Position numbers and translations under genes: made by a program
Notes under the pieces: model-generated
The model's database searches: none
The model's input: only the letters and a program-made list of their open reading frames with translations
Told to the model about the DNA's origin: nothing
In this document: positions 54,441 to 64,000 of the stretch, one piece after another
How the letters are laid out: the number at the start of each line of letters is the position of its first letter
Numbering within the stretch: position 1 is the first letter of the stretch
NCBI RefSeq assembly: GCF_029873635.1
Contig: NC_080423.1
Coordinates: forward strand, 109,137,087 to 109,201,086
DNA: 64,000 nucleotides
Direction of reading: 5' to 3'
From: Malania oleifera
Taxonomy: Eukaryota > Streptophyta > Magnoliopsida > Santalales > Ximeniaceae

Positions 54441-55255
54441 CTACATCACATAGTCCAGATGAAAGTCCAAATCTCAAAAGCAATGTTTGCCTCCCAGAGA
54501 TATGGTTCAAAAGGAAATGATTGGGGGAAGGGCTTTCAAAAGGTAATGGAAAAAAAAAAAAAAACAAAACAAAACAAAAAAAAAAACAAAAAACAAAAAA
54601 ACAAAAACAAAAACGAAAGGAGAAAGAAAAAGACCCCAATGAAACCCCTATCTTCTCCTATACCCGTATTGCAGGGGGGGAAAAAATGTTCCAGAACACT
54701 AAGCAAGGCACTCAGTTCATCAACCTCTCTTTCATTGAGATTCCTATAGAATGGAAATCATAAGAAAGACAACCCGCTCAAGAGAAGAAGAGATGAATGG
54801 TGCATTGTAAAGTGAAGATAGCTTAAATAGATGGTGCACCAACCTCTCCAATGAAACCTTACCCACGCAGCATTCTCCAAAACTGAACCTTTGTGCCATT
54901 TCCTCCTCTAAATCAGGTAAGAGGAAAGAAAAAAAAAATGAAATAACTTGGGAAACAAACTTCCAAGGACTCGCATTAAAAACAATACCACTTCCTCTAG
55001 TATCCATCCATTTTGAAGAACTCCATACTTGCTTCTAATTACCATGTTCCATAGGAATTAACTTCTAAAGAGAACCTTCACAATCATAAAAGAGGTTTTT
55101 AAGATACCACATTAGCAAGCCCTAGTCCTCCTTCAGACTTAGGTTTTTTAGCCACATCCCAACTAACCACATGGTCCCTATCATTCTCCCCTACACTAGA
55201 CCAAAGAAAATCTCGCACGAGCCTCTCTAGCAACCTAGTCACGCTCATGGGACTC
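54441..55255 (-). pseudogene. L1-type LINE ORF2 fragment (RT C-terminal region)
   Basis: On the minus strand from about 55240 the reading RLVRDFLWSS (family: RDFLWSG), DHVVSWDVAKKPKSEGGLGL is the standard segment that follows the RT core in plant L1 ORF2. It decays further toward 54780 (WHKGSVLENAAWVRFHWRG). An A/C-rich run at 54549-54616 is low complexity. Confidence 0.65.
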
Positions 55256-55283
55256 TAAAAAACAAAGAAATAAATGAGCATGT

Positions 55284-55330
55284 GATGCAGGGGCAGCATC
55301 AATGATCTACAGCCATGGAAGAGATGAGAA
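55284..55330 (+). repeat. Repeat R, copy 3 (first ~45 bp only)
   Basis: GATGCAGGGGCAGCATCAAT followed by GATCTACAGCCATG, as at 54047, then unrelated sequence. Confidence 0.6.
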
Positions 55331-55689
55331 GAAATTGAGGGGGCAGGGGGGGCATTTGGTTCTTGGCATCTTTCAAGATTCACAGAAATGTGATGCCTAT
55401 GGCATCTCATTCCCCCATTTGTTTGAGCATGAGAATCTGACGTGGTGGAAGTGTTCACATTCGTCGGAAGAAAGGATTCCCACGAAACATGGGCATCCTA
55501 TTCCCACTTCCCCCCATGGATAAGTTTTCCCATAGGAGTATTACTTTTTGGACCAAATTGCCCTTACTATCTTGGCTTCTAGAGTCCTAGACAACAACGC
55601 CCTTATAATATAATATAATTACTATTATTATATTTAAAATAATAAATTATTAATGAAATAAAATTAAAAATTTTAAGTTGGTATAAATA

Positions 55690-55771
55690 TTAATTGTTGG
55701 GTGACTAGGTAACAACATATCTAAAAAGTAAAAGTTGTCAAAATGAGAATGCAAAAATGGATGAGTGGTAT
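55690..55771 (+). pseudogene. RTE-type LINE fragment
   Basis: TTGTTGGGTGACTAGGTAACA...GTCAAAATGAGAATGCAAAAATGG matches the right RTE piece at 25644-25730 (VAKMRMLRW-like). The Tekay-like LTR begins directly after it. Confidence 0.6.
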
Positions 55772-57540
55772 TGTAGGAACCCGAACCCGGAAAATAAAAG
55801 AAAATGAATATAGAAGAGAGAAACAAAGGAAAACAAAAGAAAAAAAAGGAATTTAGCAAGGCAGGGACAAAACCGTACATGGTTTTCTCTAAAGAAGAAA
55901 AACTGTCACCGATTTTAGGTCAATAGGGCGGGTCAACCAGAAAACCGGCGACGGTTTTGTGGTGACAGGGGAAACCGTCGCCGGTTTTCCTCTGGGCCTG
56001 CTCACCTATAAATAGGTTTGAGTTCATTTTTTTTTAGAAATTCTCAAAACTCTCTCCTCTCTCCTAGGGTTTTGGAACTTTTTCACTATAAAGCCTTTCT
56101 GAACTCTGTTTTGGGTCCCGATTGTCTCTCCCATCCACAGTCTAGCAAATTCACAAGTTTTCACCAGTTGGAAATTCTAGGTTATTGCCATTTCGAGTCG
56201 TTCGAGTTCGTTTTTACATAAAAAGGTAATGGGATTTGTTTACATCAGTTATTTTAGAAAACTAAACCGGTAGAACTGTAGCTGATGTTTATATGTACAT
56301 TATGACTGTTCATTTGGAAAATTCTACCAGGTAAAATTGTCGGTTACGGTTTTGGTAAAAACTAGGATTTTCGCGTATGATCTCCAAACTTCTCAAAACT
56401 CCTTTATTTGCAGTAAACTTAACGTAGAAGACGCTAGAAACCCTTGTTTTTCATTTAAATGATATTTTACGAGCCATATACCATGTATAGCATATTTTGA
56501 CCAAATGAGTGTGACATATGATATGAAATGAGAATATAATGAACTGAGATACATGTTTATGAATTATGGGAACTGGAGTTCCAAATGATTGTCAGGAAAT
56601 GCAAAAAAGAGATGTCGGTTAGATACCGAGCACTATGTATGTAAGAATTAAATCGAGAGGATATGTTCCGGTTTATACCACAGAAAGAATGAATGTGTGA
56701 AAGAACGAACGAAAGAATGAAAGTGTGAAAGAATGAATGAATGAGATTGTGAAAGATACTGGAACTACATAGATGATTTATGAAATGAAAACAGGTTAAT
56801 ATACTTTTATTATAAATTATATAACCGCCTTAGACAGCTTGTTACTATGAAAGCCTTAAAAAGCCTATTATTATCAGAGAGCCTTAAAAAGCTTATTATC
56901 AGTAAGCGCAGTACCGTTGCTAGAATATGAGGTAAAGTGCAACCACACAACAGTTTCTTTTGGTGTGGGTATCGAGATAGTCAGTTTGGTATGAAGGGCC
57001 ACTGGTCGACTTAAGGGCCAGGGTGGTGATGGCCAAATCGAACTGGAGAGACATGATGCCTGACAATACTTGCACGAACAGGGCTAGATCAGAGCTTTAT
57101 TATCACACAACCCTTGCCATGGGGGCAGTAGATGACTTAGTTATGATGTTTCAAAGCTGGGATGAGTTCAATATGCATATACATGATTTAAAAACTAAAT
57201 TGGGCAAAGTCACAGGTTTGAGTACCAAGCGGAGGGATTATACAGTGTATGGGCCTGTACCCTACCCTAACCTCGGGAACTCTCGCTTGTAATGATGTTA
57301 AATTATCTTTTGCAGGAATTATACATATATCTCCAATATTACAGGATTGAGAATGTTTTAAATGTTTAACTGCTTCTACTGCAATAAACTCATGTTGTCA
57401 CACACTGATGTAATATTATCCACCTTACTGAGAAGTGTCTCACCCCTATATACAACCTTTGTTTCAGGTCCTACAGGAAACCGGTCTTAGCTCCTAGAGG
57501 GATTTTTGGATCGTAGTATTGTTTTTGGTTTACGTAAGTT
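55772..57540 (+). repeat. Tekay/Del-like gypsy LTR, 3'-truncated
   Basis: Starts TGTAGGAACCCGAACCCGG. It follows the complete LTR at 59650-61720 closely through ACGTAAGTT at 57540 (equivalent to about 61439), then stops. The last ~280 bp of the LTR are missing. Contains CTATAAATAGG (about 56008), a likely LTR TATA box. Confidence 0.85.
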
Positions 57541-59340
57541 AATTACCCTACGCATGATTTAGAACTAGCAATTGTTGTATTTGCACTAAAGATCTGGCGG
57601 CACTACCTTTACAGCGAAAAGTGCGAGATCTTTACGGATCACAAGAGCCTCAAATACTTCTTCACCCAGAAAGAGTTGAACATGAAACAACGCAGATGGC
57701 TTGAATTGATTAAAGACTACAACTGCACCATTAGTTACCACCCAAGAAAATCCAATGTGGTAGCTGATGCCTTGAGTCAGAAGTCAATAGACGCGTCAGT
57801 TCCAGCAGTTGTTATGCAGCATCAGGTTATGATGGATCTAGAGAGGTTGAGAGTGGAGTGGGTGGACCAGGATCCACAAGCGTTCATTTCCAGTCTAGTT
57901 GTTTAGCCAGCTTTGCAGGAAAGAATCAGAGTTGCTCAGAAGGAAGACGCAAAGCTGATAGAGATTATGGAAGGGGTCCAGGAGGTTTTAAAGCCAAATT
58001 TCAACGTATCGGGAGATGGGATATTGAGATTCCATAGCAGGATTTGTGTAACGAATGACGCCGGGATTAAGCGGGCCATTCTACAGGAGGCACACCGTTT
58101 GCTCTACACCGTACACCCAGGAAGTACGAAGATGTACAGAGATCTGAGGGAATCTTTCTGGTGGTCTAACATGAAAAGAGAGATCGTCCGTTTCGTAGAG
58201 CAGTGTCTGACATGTTAGTAGATTAAGGCAGAGCACCAGAGGCTAGTAGGACCACTTCAGCCACTTGATATTCCTAAGTGGAAGTGGGAACACATCTCGA
58301 TAGATTTTGTATCGGGCTTACCTACAACGGTGCACGGGCAGAACGTTATATGGAATGTAGTAGATCAGCTGACGAAAACTGCACACTTTATTCCCATCAA
58401 AGTCAACTATTCTTTGAATAGGCTGGCAGAGTTATATGTGCAAGAAATTGTACGACTCCACGGCATCCCAGTTTCTATCGTTTCAGATCGAGACCCACGT
58501 TTTACTTCTCGATTCTGGAAGAGTCTATAGGATGCCTTGGGATCGCAGCTCACATTCAGTAGATCATTTCAACCGCAGACAGATGGACAATCCAAGAGGA
58601 CTATTCAGACTTTAGAGGATATGCTACGAGCGTGTGTATTGGATTTTGGAGACAGTTGGATACGTTATTTACCACTCTTGCAATTTGCGTATAATAACAA
58701 CTACCAAGTCAGTATAGAGATGGCACCATATGAGGCATTGTATGGTCGTCGGTGTCGATCTCCGTTGTACTGGGACGAGGTAGGCAAGCGGAAGATACTA
58801 GGACCGGAACTGATTCAGCAGACCTCCTCAAAGGTTGAGCTGATCAGGGAGAGGATCAGGGCAGCACAGAGTCGGCAGAAGAATTATGTAGATACTCTCC
58901 GATGAGAGCTCGAGTTTGAGGTAGGATATATGATATTCCTGAAGATTGCTCCAATGAAAGGAGTGATGAGATTTGGGAAGAAGGGGAATCTAAGTCCTCG
59001 GTATATTGGGTCATTTGAGATCCCAGAAAGGATAGGTTCGGTGGCTTATCGAGTGGCATTACCCTCAGCACTATCTAGAGTTCATGACGTGTTTCACGTA
59101 TCAGTGCTGAGGAAGTACGTGTCAAATCCTTCACACGTGCTGAGTTATGAACCTCTGGAGATCGGAGATGCATTAGCATACGAGGAAGTACCGGCACAGA
59201 TTCTAGATCAAAAGGTACAGAAGCTACGCACTAAGGAGATACCCTTAGTGAAAGTGTTGTGGCGGAACCACACAGCAGAGGGAGCTTCATAGGATTTAGA
59301 GTCAAAGATACGTCAGAAGTATCCTCAGTTATTCACAGGT
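57541..59340 (+). pseudogene. 3' half of gypsy pol: RNase H, integrase, chromodomain (Tekay/Del-like)
   Basis: Abuts the truncated LTR without PBS, gag, protease or RT. It opens with [20 protein letters not shown] and [20 protein letters not shown] (RNase H tether and domain), then [11 protein letters not shown]. Integrase: HRLLYTVHPGS...CLTC (HHCC), [31 protein letters not shown]. The catalytic Glu in the last motif is Lys (AAG at 58594-58596). A chromodomain-like end EEVPAQILDQKVQKL follows. TAG stops at 57904, 58216, 58219 and 58528 fall at family Gln positions. TGA lies near 58903, and a TAG after EGAS (59290-59292) replaces Trp. Confidence 0.85.
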
Positions 59341-59649
59341 GGTCAGTACTAGATGGGTAAGTAGAATGGTATGTAAGTAAGCACGTATGTATGTATGGTA
59401 GAGTAGGATGTTTAGGTTTAAAGTATGTATGGTCTCCGGGAGAGTTTTGTACGAATATTGTAATCTCCAGGGACATTATGATGTAACCATGGTATTCCTC
59501 CGCCATAAGTGAGGGCAGGTAATAAACTTGGACCAAAGCCGCTATGTGGGTGGCTGCCGACTCTTCTGTAGATCTAAGTCATAAGTATAGAGCATTCTTA
59601 GTAACGGTTAACAAATTTCAAGGACGAAATTCTTACAAGGAGGGGAGAT
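59341..59649 (+). other. 3' untranslated part and polypurine tract before the LTR
   Basis: Non-coding sequence ending with the purine-rich AAGGAGGGGAGAT directly before TGTAGG at 59650. Confidence 0.7.
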
Positions 59650-61720
59650 TGTAGGAACCCGAACCTGAAAAATTAAAGAAAATGAATATAGAATAGAGAA
59701 ACAAAGGAAAACAAAAGAAAAAGAAGGAATTTAGCAAGGCAGGGACAAAACTGTAGACGGTTTTCTCTGAAGAAGAAAAATCATCGCTGGTTTTAGGTTA
59801 ATCGGGTAGGTCAACCACAAAACCGGCGACAGTTTTGTGGTGACAAGGGAAACCATCGCTGGTTTTCCTCTGGGCCTGCTCACCTATAAATATGTTTGAG
59901 CTCATTTTTTTCTAAAAATTCTCAAACTCTCTTTTCTCTCTCCTAGGGTTTTGGAACATTTTCACTACAAAGCCTTTCCGAACTCTATTTTGGGTCCCGG
60001 TTGTCTCTCCCATCCACGTTCTAGCAAATTCACGAGTTTTCACCGGTTAGAAATTCTAGGTTATTGCCATTTCGAGCCATTTGGGTTCGTTTTTACGTAT
60101 AAAGGTAAGGGTATTTGTTTACATCAGTTATTTTAGAAAACTAAACCAACAGAACTGTAGCTTATGTTTATATGTACGTTATGACTGTTCATTTGGAAAA
60201 TTCTACTGAGTAAAATTGTCGGTTTTATGGTTTTGGTAAAAACTAGGGTTTTGGCGTATGATCTCCAAACTTCTCAAAACTCCTTTATTTGCATTAAACT
60301 TAACGTAGGAGATGCTAGAAACCCTTGTTTTTCATTTAAATGATATTTTAAGAGCCATATACTATGTATAGCATATTTTGACCAAATGAGTGTGACATAT
60401 GATATGAAATGAGAATATAACGAACTGAGATACATGTTTATGAATTATGGGAACTGGAGTTCCAAATGATTATCAGGAAATGCAAAAAAAAGATGCCGGC
60501 TAGATACCGAGCACCATGTATGTAAGGGTTAAACCGAGAGGATGTGTGCCGGTTTAGACCACAGAAAGAATGAATGTATGAAAGAAAGAATGAACGAAAG
60601 AATGAAAGTATGAAAGAATGAATGAATGAGATTGTGAAAGATACTGGAATTGCATAGATGATTTATGAAATGAAAACAGGTTAATATGCTTTAATTATAA
60701 ATTGTATATATGATGTTGGAACCGCCTTAGACAGCTTGCTACTATGAAAGTCTTAAAAAGCTTATTATTATCAGAGAGCCTTAAAAAGCTTATTATTAGT
60801 AAGCGTGGTACCGTTGCTAGAGTATGAGGTAAAGTGCAACCACATGACGGTTTCTTTTGGTGTGGGTATCGAGATAGTCGGTTTGGTATGAAGGGCCACT
60901 GGTCGACTTAAGGGCCAAGGTGGTGATGGCCAAATCGGACTGGAGAGAACATGATGCCTAACAATGCCTGCAGGAACAGGGCTAGATCAAAGCTTTATTA
61001 TCGCCCAACCCTTGCCATGGGGGCAGTAGATGGCTTAGTTATGATATTTCAAAGTTGGGATAAGTTCAATATGCATATACATGATTTAAAAACTAAATTG
61101 GGCAAAGTCACAAGTTTGAGTATCGAGCGGAGGGATTGTACAGTGTATGGGCCTATACCCTACCCTAACCTCGAGAACTCTTTTTTGTAATGATGCTGAA
61201 TTATCTATTGCAGGAATTATATATATATATCCTATATTACAGGATTGAAAATGTTTTAAATGTTTAACTGCTTCTACTAAAATAAACTTATGTTGTCACA
61301 CATTGATGTAATATTATCCACCTTACTGAGAAGTGTCTCACCCTTATATACAACCTTTGTTTCAGGTCCTATAGGAAACCGGTCTTAGCTCCTAGAGGGA
61401 TTTTTGGATCGTAGTATTGTTTTTGGTTTACGTAAGTTGATGTATAAGCACTGCGTTTTAGCCAGGTTGTCTTTTTGGGAATGTAATGACAGATTATGTT
61501 TAGTATGCATGGATGTATGTAAGATACAGTTAGATACTCTGGAAGTCTATTAGAATATGTATGAAAGTTTATGTTTTCCGCTGTGCATGAGAATACAGAT
61601 CAATATGATACACCCGTATGTCCCTGTTTACGGCAGGTAGTTTATGTATGTTACCAGATATATGCAGGTTATGTATGAATACTAGCACTCCGGGCCCACA
61701 AGGAGGGTCGGGGCGTTACA
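59650..61720 (+). repeat. Complete Tekay/Del-like LTR (2071 bp)
   Basis: TGTAGGAACCC...GGGGCGTTACA, preceded by a PPT and followed at 61723-61734 by PBS TGGTATCAGAGC. It therefore serves as the 3' LTR of the left copy and the 5' LTR of the right copy. Contains inverted ACCGGCGAC/GTCGCCGGT-type words near 59790-59865 and a GAATGAAAG microsatellite (about 60568-60630). Confidence 0.9.
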
Positions 61721-62127
61721 GTTGGTATCAGAGCCATAGCAAGCCAGAAGTGTGATAAGATTCACACTGTCTGGTTATGGAAATGCTTAGAACTTAGGTT
61801 GCTAAATTCTGTAGACTAGACTTTACCAGAGTATAGGATGAGAATAAGATCTTCGAGTTTTGCTTTGCAGACCTGGAAACAGAAATCCATTGAAAGACTT
61901 CTATGCTTTTCTGGATCAGTCGACGGTTCAGAAAATCACGGCAATCTATTAACGGTTTTGTTTCTAAGTGGAGGGGCGAAACTTGAGTTAGAATGAGAAT
62001 GTTGAGTTATCAGAGTACGTCGGTATTAGGAATGTTAATTTAGGGAAATGAGTTTTATAGTATTGTAGTATTAGCCTATATGTAGGTTATTAAGTTTCTA
62101 AACAATTTTCTCAATTGCTTCTTCAGG

Positions 62128-63163
62128 ATGGAGTCCAGGAATAATACTACCAACGATGGAGACAGTAGCAGTGAGGGAGCTGGCCTTGAGGCCGGCAGCG
62201 ACTCCACGGTTGTACTACGGGACTTCGCGCAGTAGCTTATGGATGAGGTGGTGCAAACAAATAGGAGGCAGGACCATCCCACAGCTGAGTTGAGATGCTC
62301 CATCGATCAGTTCACCCGATTGAAGCCTCCGGCCTTTGCAGGGATCCATACCCGATCCGAGCCGAGAATTGGATTCGGGAGATCGAGAAGATCCTGGATG
62401 TCTTGAACTGCACGGAGAAGCAGAAAGTGGCCTTTGCAACGTTCAAGTTGACAGGCGAGGCAACGAGATCGTGGGAATTGGTAAAGATGCTTGAGGAGCA
62501 TCAATCGATACTAGTGGCGATCTCATGGGGCCGTTTTAAAGAGATATTCTTTGAGCGGTACTTCCCAGCCACGGTCAGAAATGCGAAGATGTAGGAATTT
62601 ATGAATCTAACGTAGGGGCAGTTATCAGTTCAACAGTAATCTGTCGGGTTCTAGGAGCTATCATGATTTGCTCCATTTATGGTACCGGATGAGGCAATGA
62701 AGGCCTCGAAGTTTCAAAGGGGTCCGAAGAAAGAGATCCGAAAACAGACAGCGATCCTGTAGTTGCAGAACTTTGCTATTCTGGTAGACAAAGCCACTGT
62801 AGCATAGGAGAGTCTGCAGGAGGATATTGAGGTGCAGATCCCAAAGAAGAGGTCAGCGCCTCCCAATTCTTATTCGGGTGCAAGGCAGGGTGCTTGGAAG
62901 AAATATGGAGGTGGGGAAGGCCAGTGGTGAGAGACCGGGGGTGGTACATCTCAGAGTACCCCATTTTCCCAACTTGTCCTTCTTGTGGCAAGCATCATCC
63001 AGGGAAGTGTTTCTTGGGTTTAGGAACTTGCTTTCGGTATGGTAAGGCAGGACATCAAATGAAATATTGTAACATGCCGAGGAGCAACGCACCCCCACAA
63101 TAGCCATATAGAGGAGGTGCTCAGGCACAACGTGGTGGTAATCAGAGGGGTACAGGCCAGGCA
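62128..63163 (+). pseudogene. gag of the right-hand Tekay-like copy
   Basis: The ATG at 62128 opens MESRNNTTNDGDSSSEGAG. An in-frame TAG at 62233 sits where family members have Gln. The gag core follows in shifted frames: IRAENWIREIEKILDVLNCT, QKVAFATFKLTGEATRSWE, RFKEIFFERYFP (62365-62570). A zinc-knuckle-like segment CPSCGKHHPGKC, then CFRYGKAGHQMKYC, lies at about 62967-63075. At least five TAG/TAA stops lie between 62592 and 62810. Confidence 0.82.
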
Positions 63164-63166
63164 AAG

Positions 63167-63616
63167 GTGTATTCCCTAAGTCCGGGCGACACAGAGAACG
63201 CCGGGGATGTAGTCATAGGTATTATTTACATGCTTTCGAATAAAGATGTCATATTATTTGATTCAAGAGCGACGCATTCCTTTATTTCCCGGGGATTCGT
63301 CAAACTATGTGGCTTAGATGTGCAGCAGTTAGATGATGATTTAGCAGTGGCTACACCGCCAGGGTCAGTAGTCGTCTGTAATAAGGTGACTCGGGATTTC
63401 CCAGTAGAGATTCAGGGGAGAGTTTTACCAGTCAGCCTTATTATGTTTGATATGCATGGCTTCAATATCATTCTAGGTATGGACTGGCTATTAGCCAATT
63501 ATGTCAGTATCAATTGCCATAGGAGAGAGATAGTATTCAGGCCTCCTGGGGAGCAGGAATTCAAGTTCGTAGGGTCGTGTGTGCGTTCTGCACCACGGAC
63601 CCTCTTAGCTATCTAG
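63167..63616 (+). pseudogene. Aspartic protease of the right-hand Tekay-like copy, active-site Gly lost
   Basis: A 149-codon open stretch with VILFDSRATHSFIS, SLIMFDMHGFNIILGMDWL and SINCHRREIVFRPP, the retropepsin domain of gypsy elements. The catalytic DSGA is DSRA (AGA at 63266-63268, GGA in the family), so the protease should be inactive. Confidence 0.85.
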
Positions 63617-63639
63617 GCTAATAGATTACTCCGGGAGGG

Positions 63640-64000
63640 ATGCCAAGGGTACTTGGCGTGTGAAAGAAACGCCGAAAAAAGAACTTAAGCCGGAGGAGAT
63701 TCCTGTAGTGAGCGAGTTTCCCGATGTGTTTCCAGAGGACTTGTCGAGATTACCTCCAAATCGCGAGGTGGAGTTTGCTATAGAGTTGATTCCGGGTACG
63801 ATGCCAATATCGAAAGCTCCATATCGTATGGCTCCAACAGAATTGAGGGAATTGAAGGAGCAGCTACAAGAGCTATTAGATAAAGGATACATCCAACCGA
63901 GTGTTTCACCCTGGGGAGCACCGGTACTGTTTGTAAAGAAGAATGACAGGTCGGTGAGGATGTGCATCGACTACAGAGAGATTAACAAGGTGACAGTAAA
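63640..64000 (+). pseudogene. Start of reverse transcriptase, right-hand Tekay-like copy (cut by the window end)
   Basis: After the protease stop a new frame reads [71 protein letters not shown], the canonical gypsy RT entry. Open to the window edge. Confidence 0.85.

Larger units (their letters stand above)
61723..64000 (+). mobile_element. Internal region of the right-hand Tekay/Del-like gypsy copy (continues beyond the window)
   Basis: PBS, leader, gag, protease and the first RT motifs follow in the usual order. The element runs off the right edge, so its 3' LTR and target duplication are not visible. Confidence 0.88.

Noticed and set aside
62776-63164. Minus-strand ORFs of 71-103 codons over the gypsy gag/protease region
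   Set aside because: They lie opposite gag zinc-knuckle and protease coding sequence and have no motif of their own.

Overview
This is nuclear DNA from a flowering plant, most likely a eudicot. It has intron-containing genes, a large fraction of decayed LTR retrotransposons and LINEs, AT-rich intergenic DNA, and a plant microRNA precursor. No bacterial or organellar gene organisation is seen. I cannot name the species.

Genes. Five loci look like host genes. (1) The 3' exons of a MIKC-type MADS-box gene lie at 820-1700 (+), with exon sizes 62/100/42/42/69 bp. A copia-type LTR ends about 100 bp upstream of the first visible exon, so exons 1-2 lie off the left edge behind a retrotransposon. (2) A 97-codon ORF with a TATA box is at 2575-2868 (-). 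(3) A complete mitochondrial gamma-carbonic-anhydrase-like gene (complex I subunit) has exons 18048-18417 and 28995-29371 (+). They are separated by a 10.6-kb intron full of transposon relics. (4) A MIR171 hairpin is at about 33066-33180 (+), with mature miR171 at 33141-33161 and a CT-rich, TATA-containing promoter upstream. (5) The two 3'-most exons of an F-box/FIST-domain gene lie at 34898-35665 (-), convergent with the carbonic anhydrase gene. As I remember it, the same two families are adjacent in Arabidopsis.

Repeats by region. 4.6-11.8 kb: MITE copies, a 0.65-kb duplicated block, a 2.27-kb solo LTR and a SINE. 12.05-15.28 kb: a nested stack, in which an outer TRIM carries a 1.77-kb solo LTR in its 5' LTR (TSD TCCCT) and a second TRIM in its interior. 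19-26.5 kb (intron): a reverse TRIM relic, a copia relic, an L1-type LINE inside an RTE-type LINE (13-bp TSD), and an Au-type SINE (21-bp TSD). 38.6-40.5 kb: a copia gag relic split by a MULE-like MITE with a 9-bp TSD, then an L1 fragment. 40.6-46.3 kb: a structurally complete but mutated Ty3/gypsy chromovirus (390-bp LTRs, TSD CATGG). 47.0-53.1 kb: a chimeric retroelement (copia LTR joined to a TRIM interior, right end inverted, TSD GATAT) carrying a nested short-LTR Ty1/copia element on the minus strand (TSD CTTAC). 55.8-64 kb: a tandem array of Tekay/Del-like gypsy sequence (truncated LTR, 3' pol, complete 2.07-kb LTR, PBS, gag, protease, start of RT) running off the right edge.

Nearly all protein-coding potential beyond 38 kb belongs to degenerate retrotransposons. 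Their damage follows a pattern: TAG at conserved Gln (CAG) codons, and GGA to AGA in the protease active site of both gypsy elements. This fits decay by C-to-T / G-to-A transition in methylated DNA. I saw no clearly new multi-gene system. The most unusual structures are the chimeric/inverted element at 47-53 kb, the nested TRIM stack at 12-15 kb, and LTRs carrying clusters of the palindrome TCGTCGACGA.
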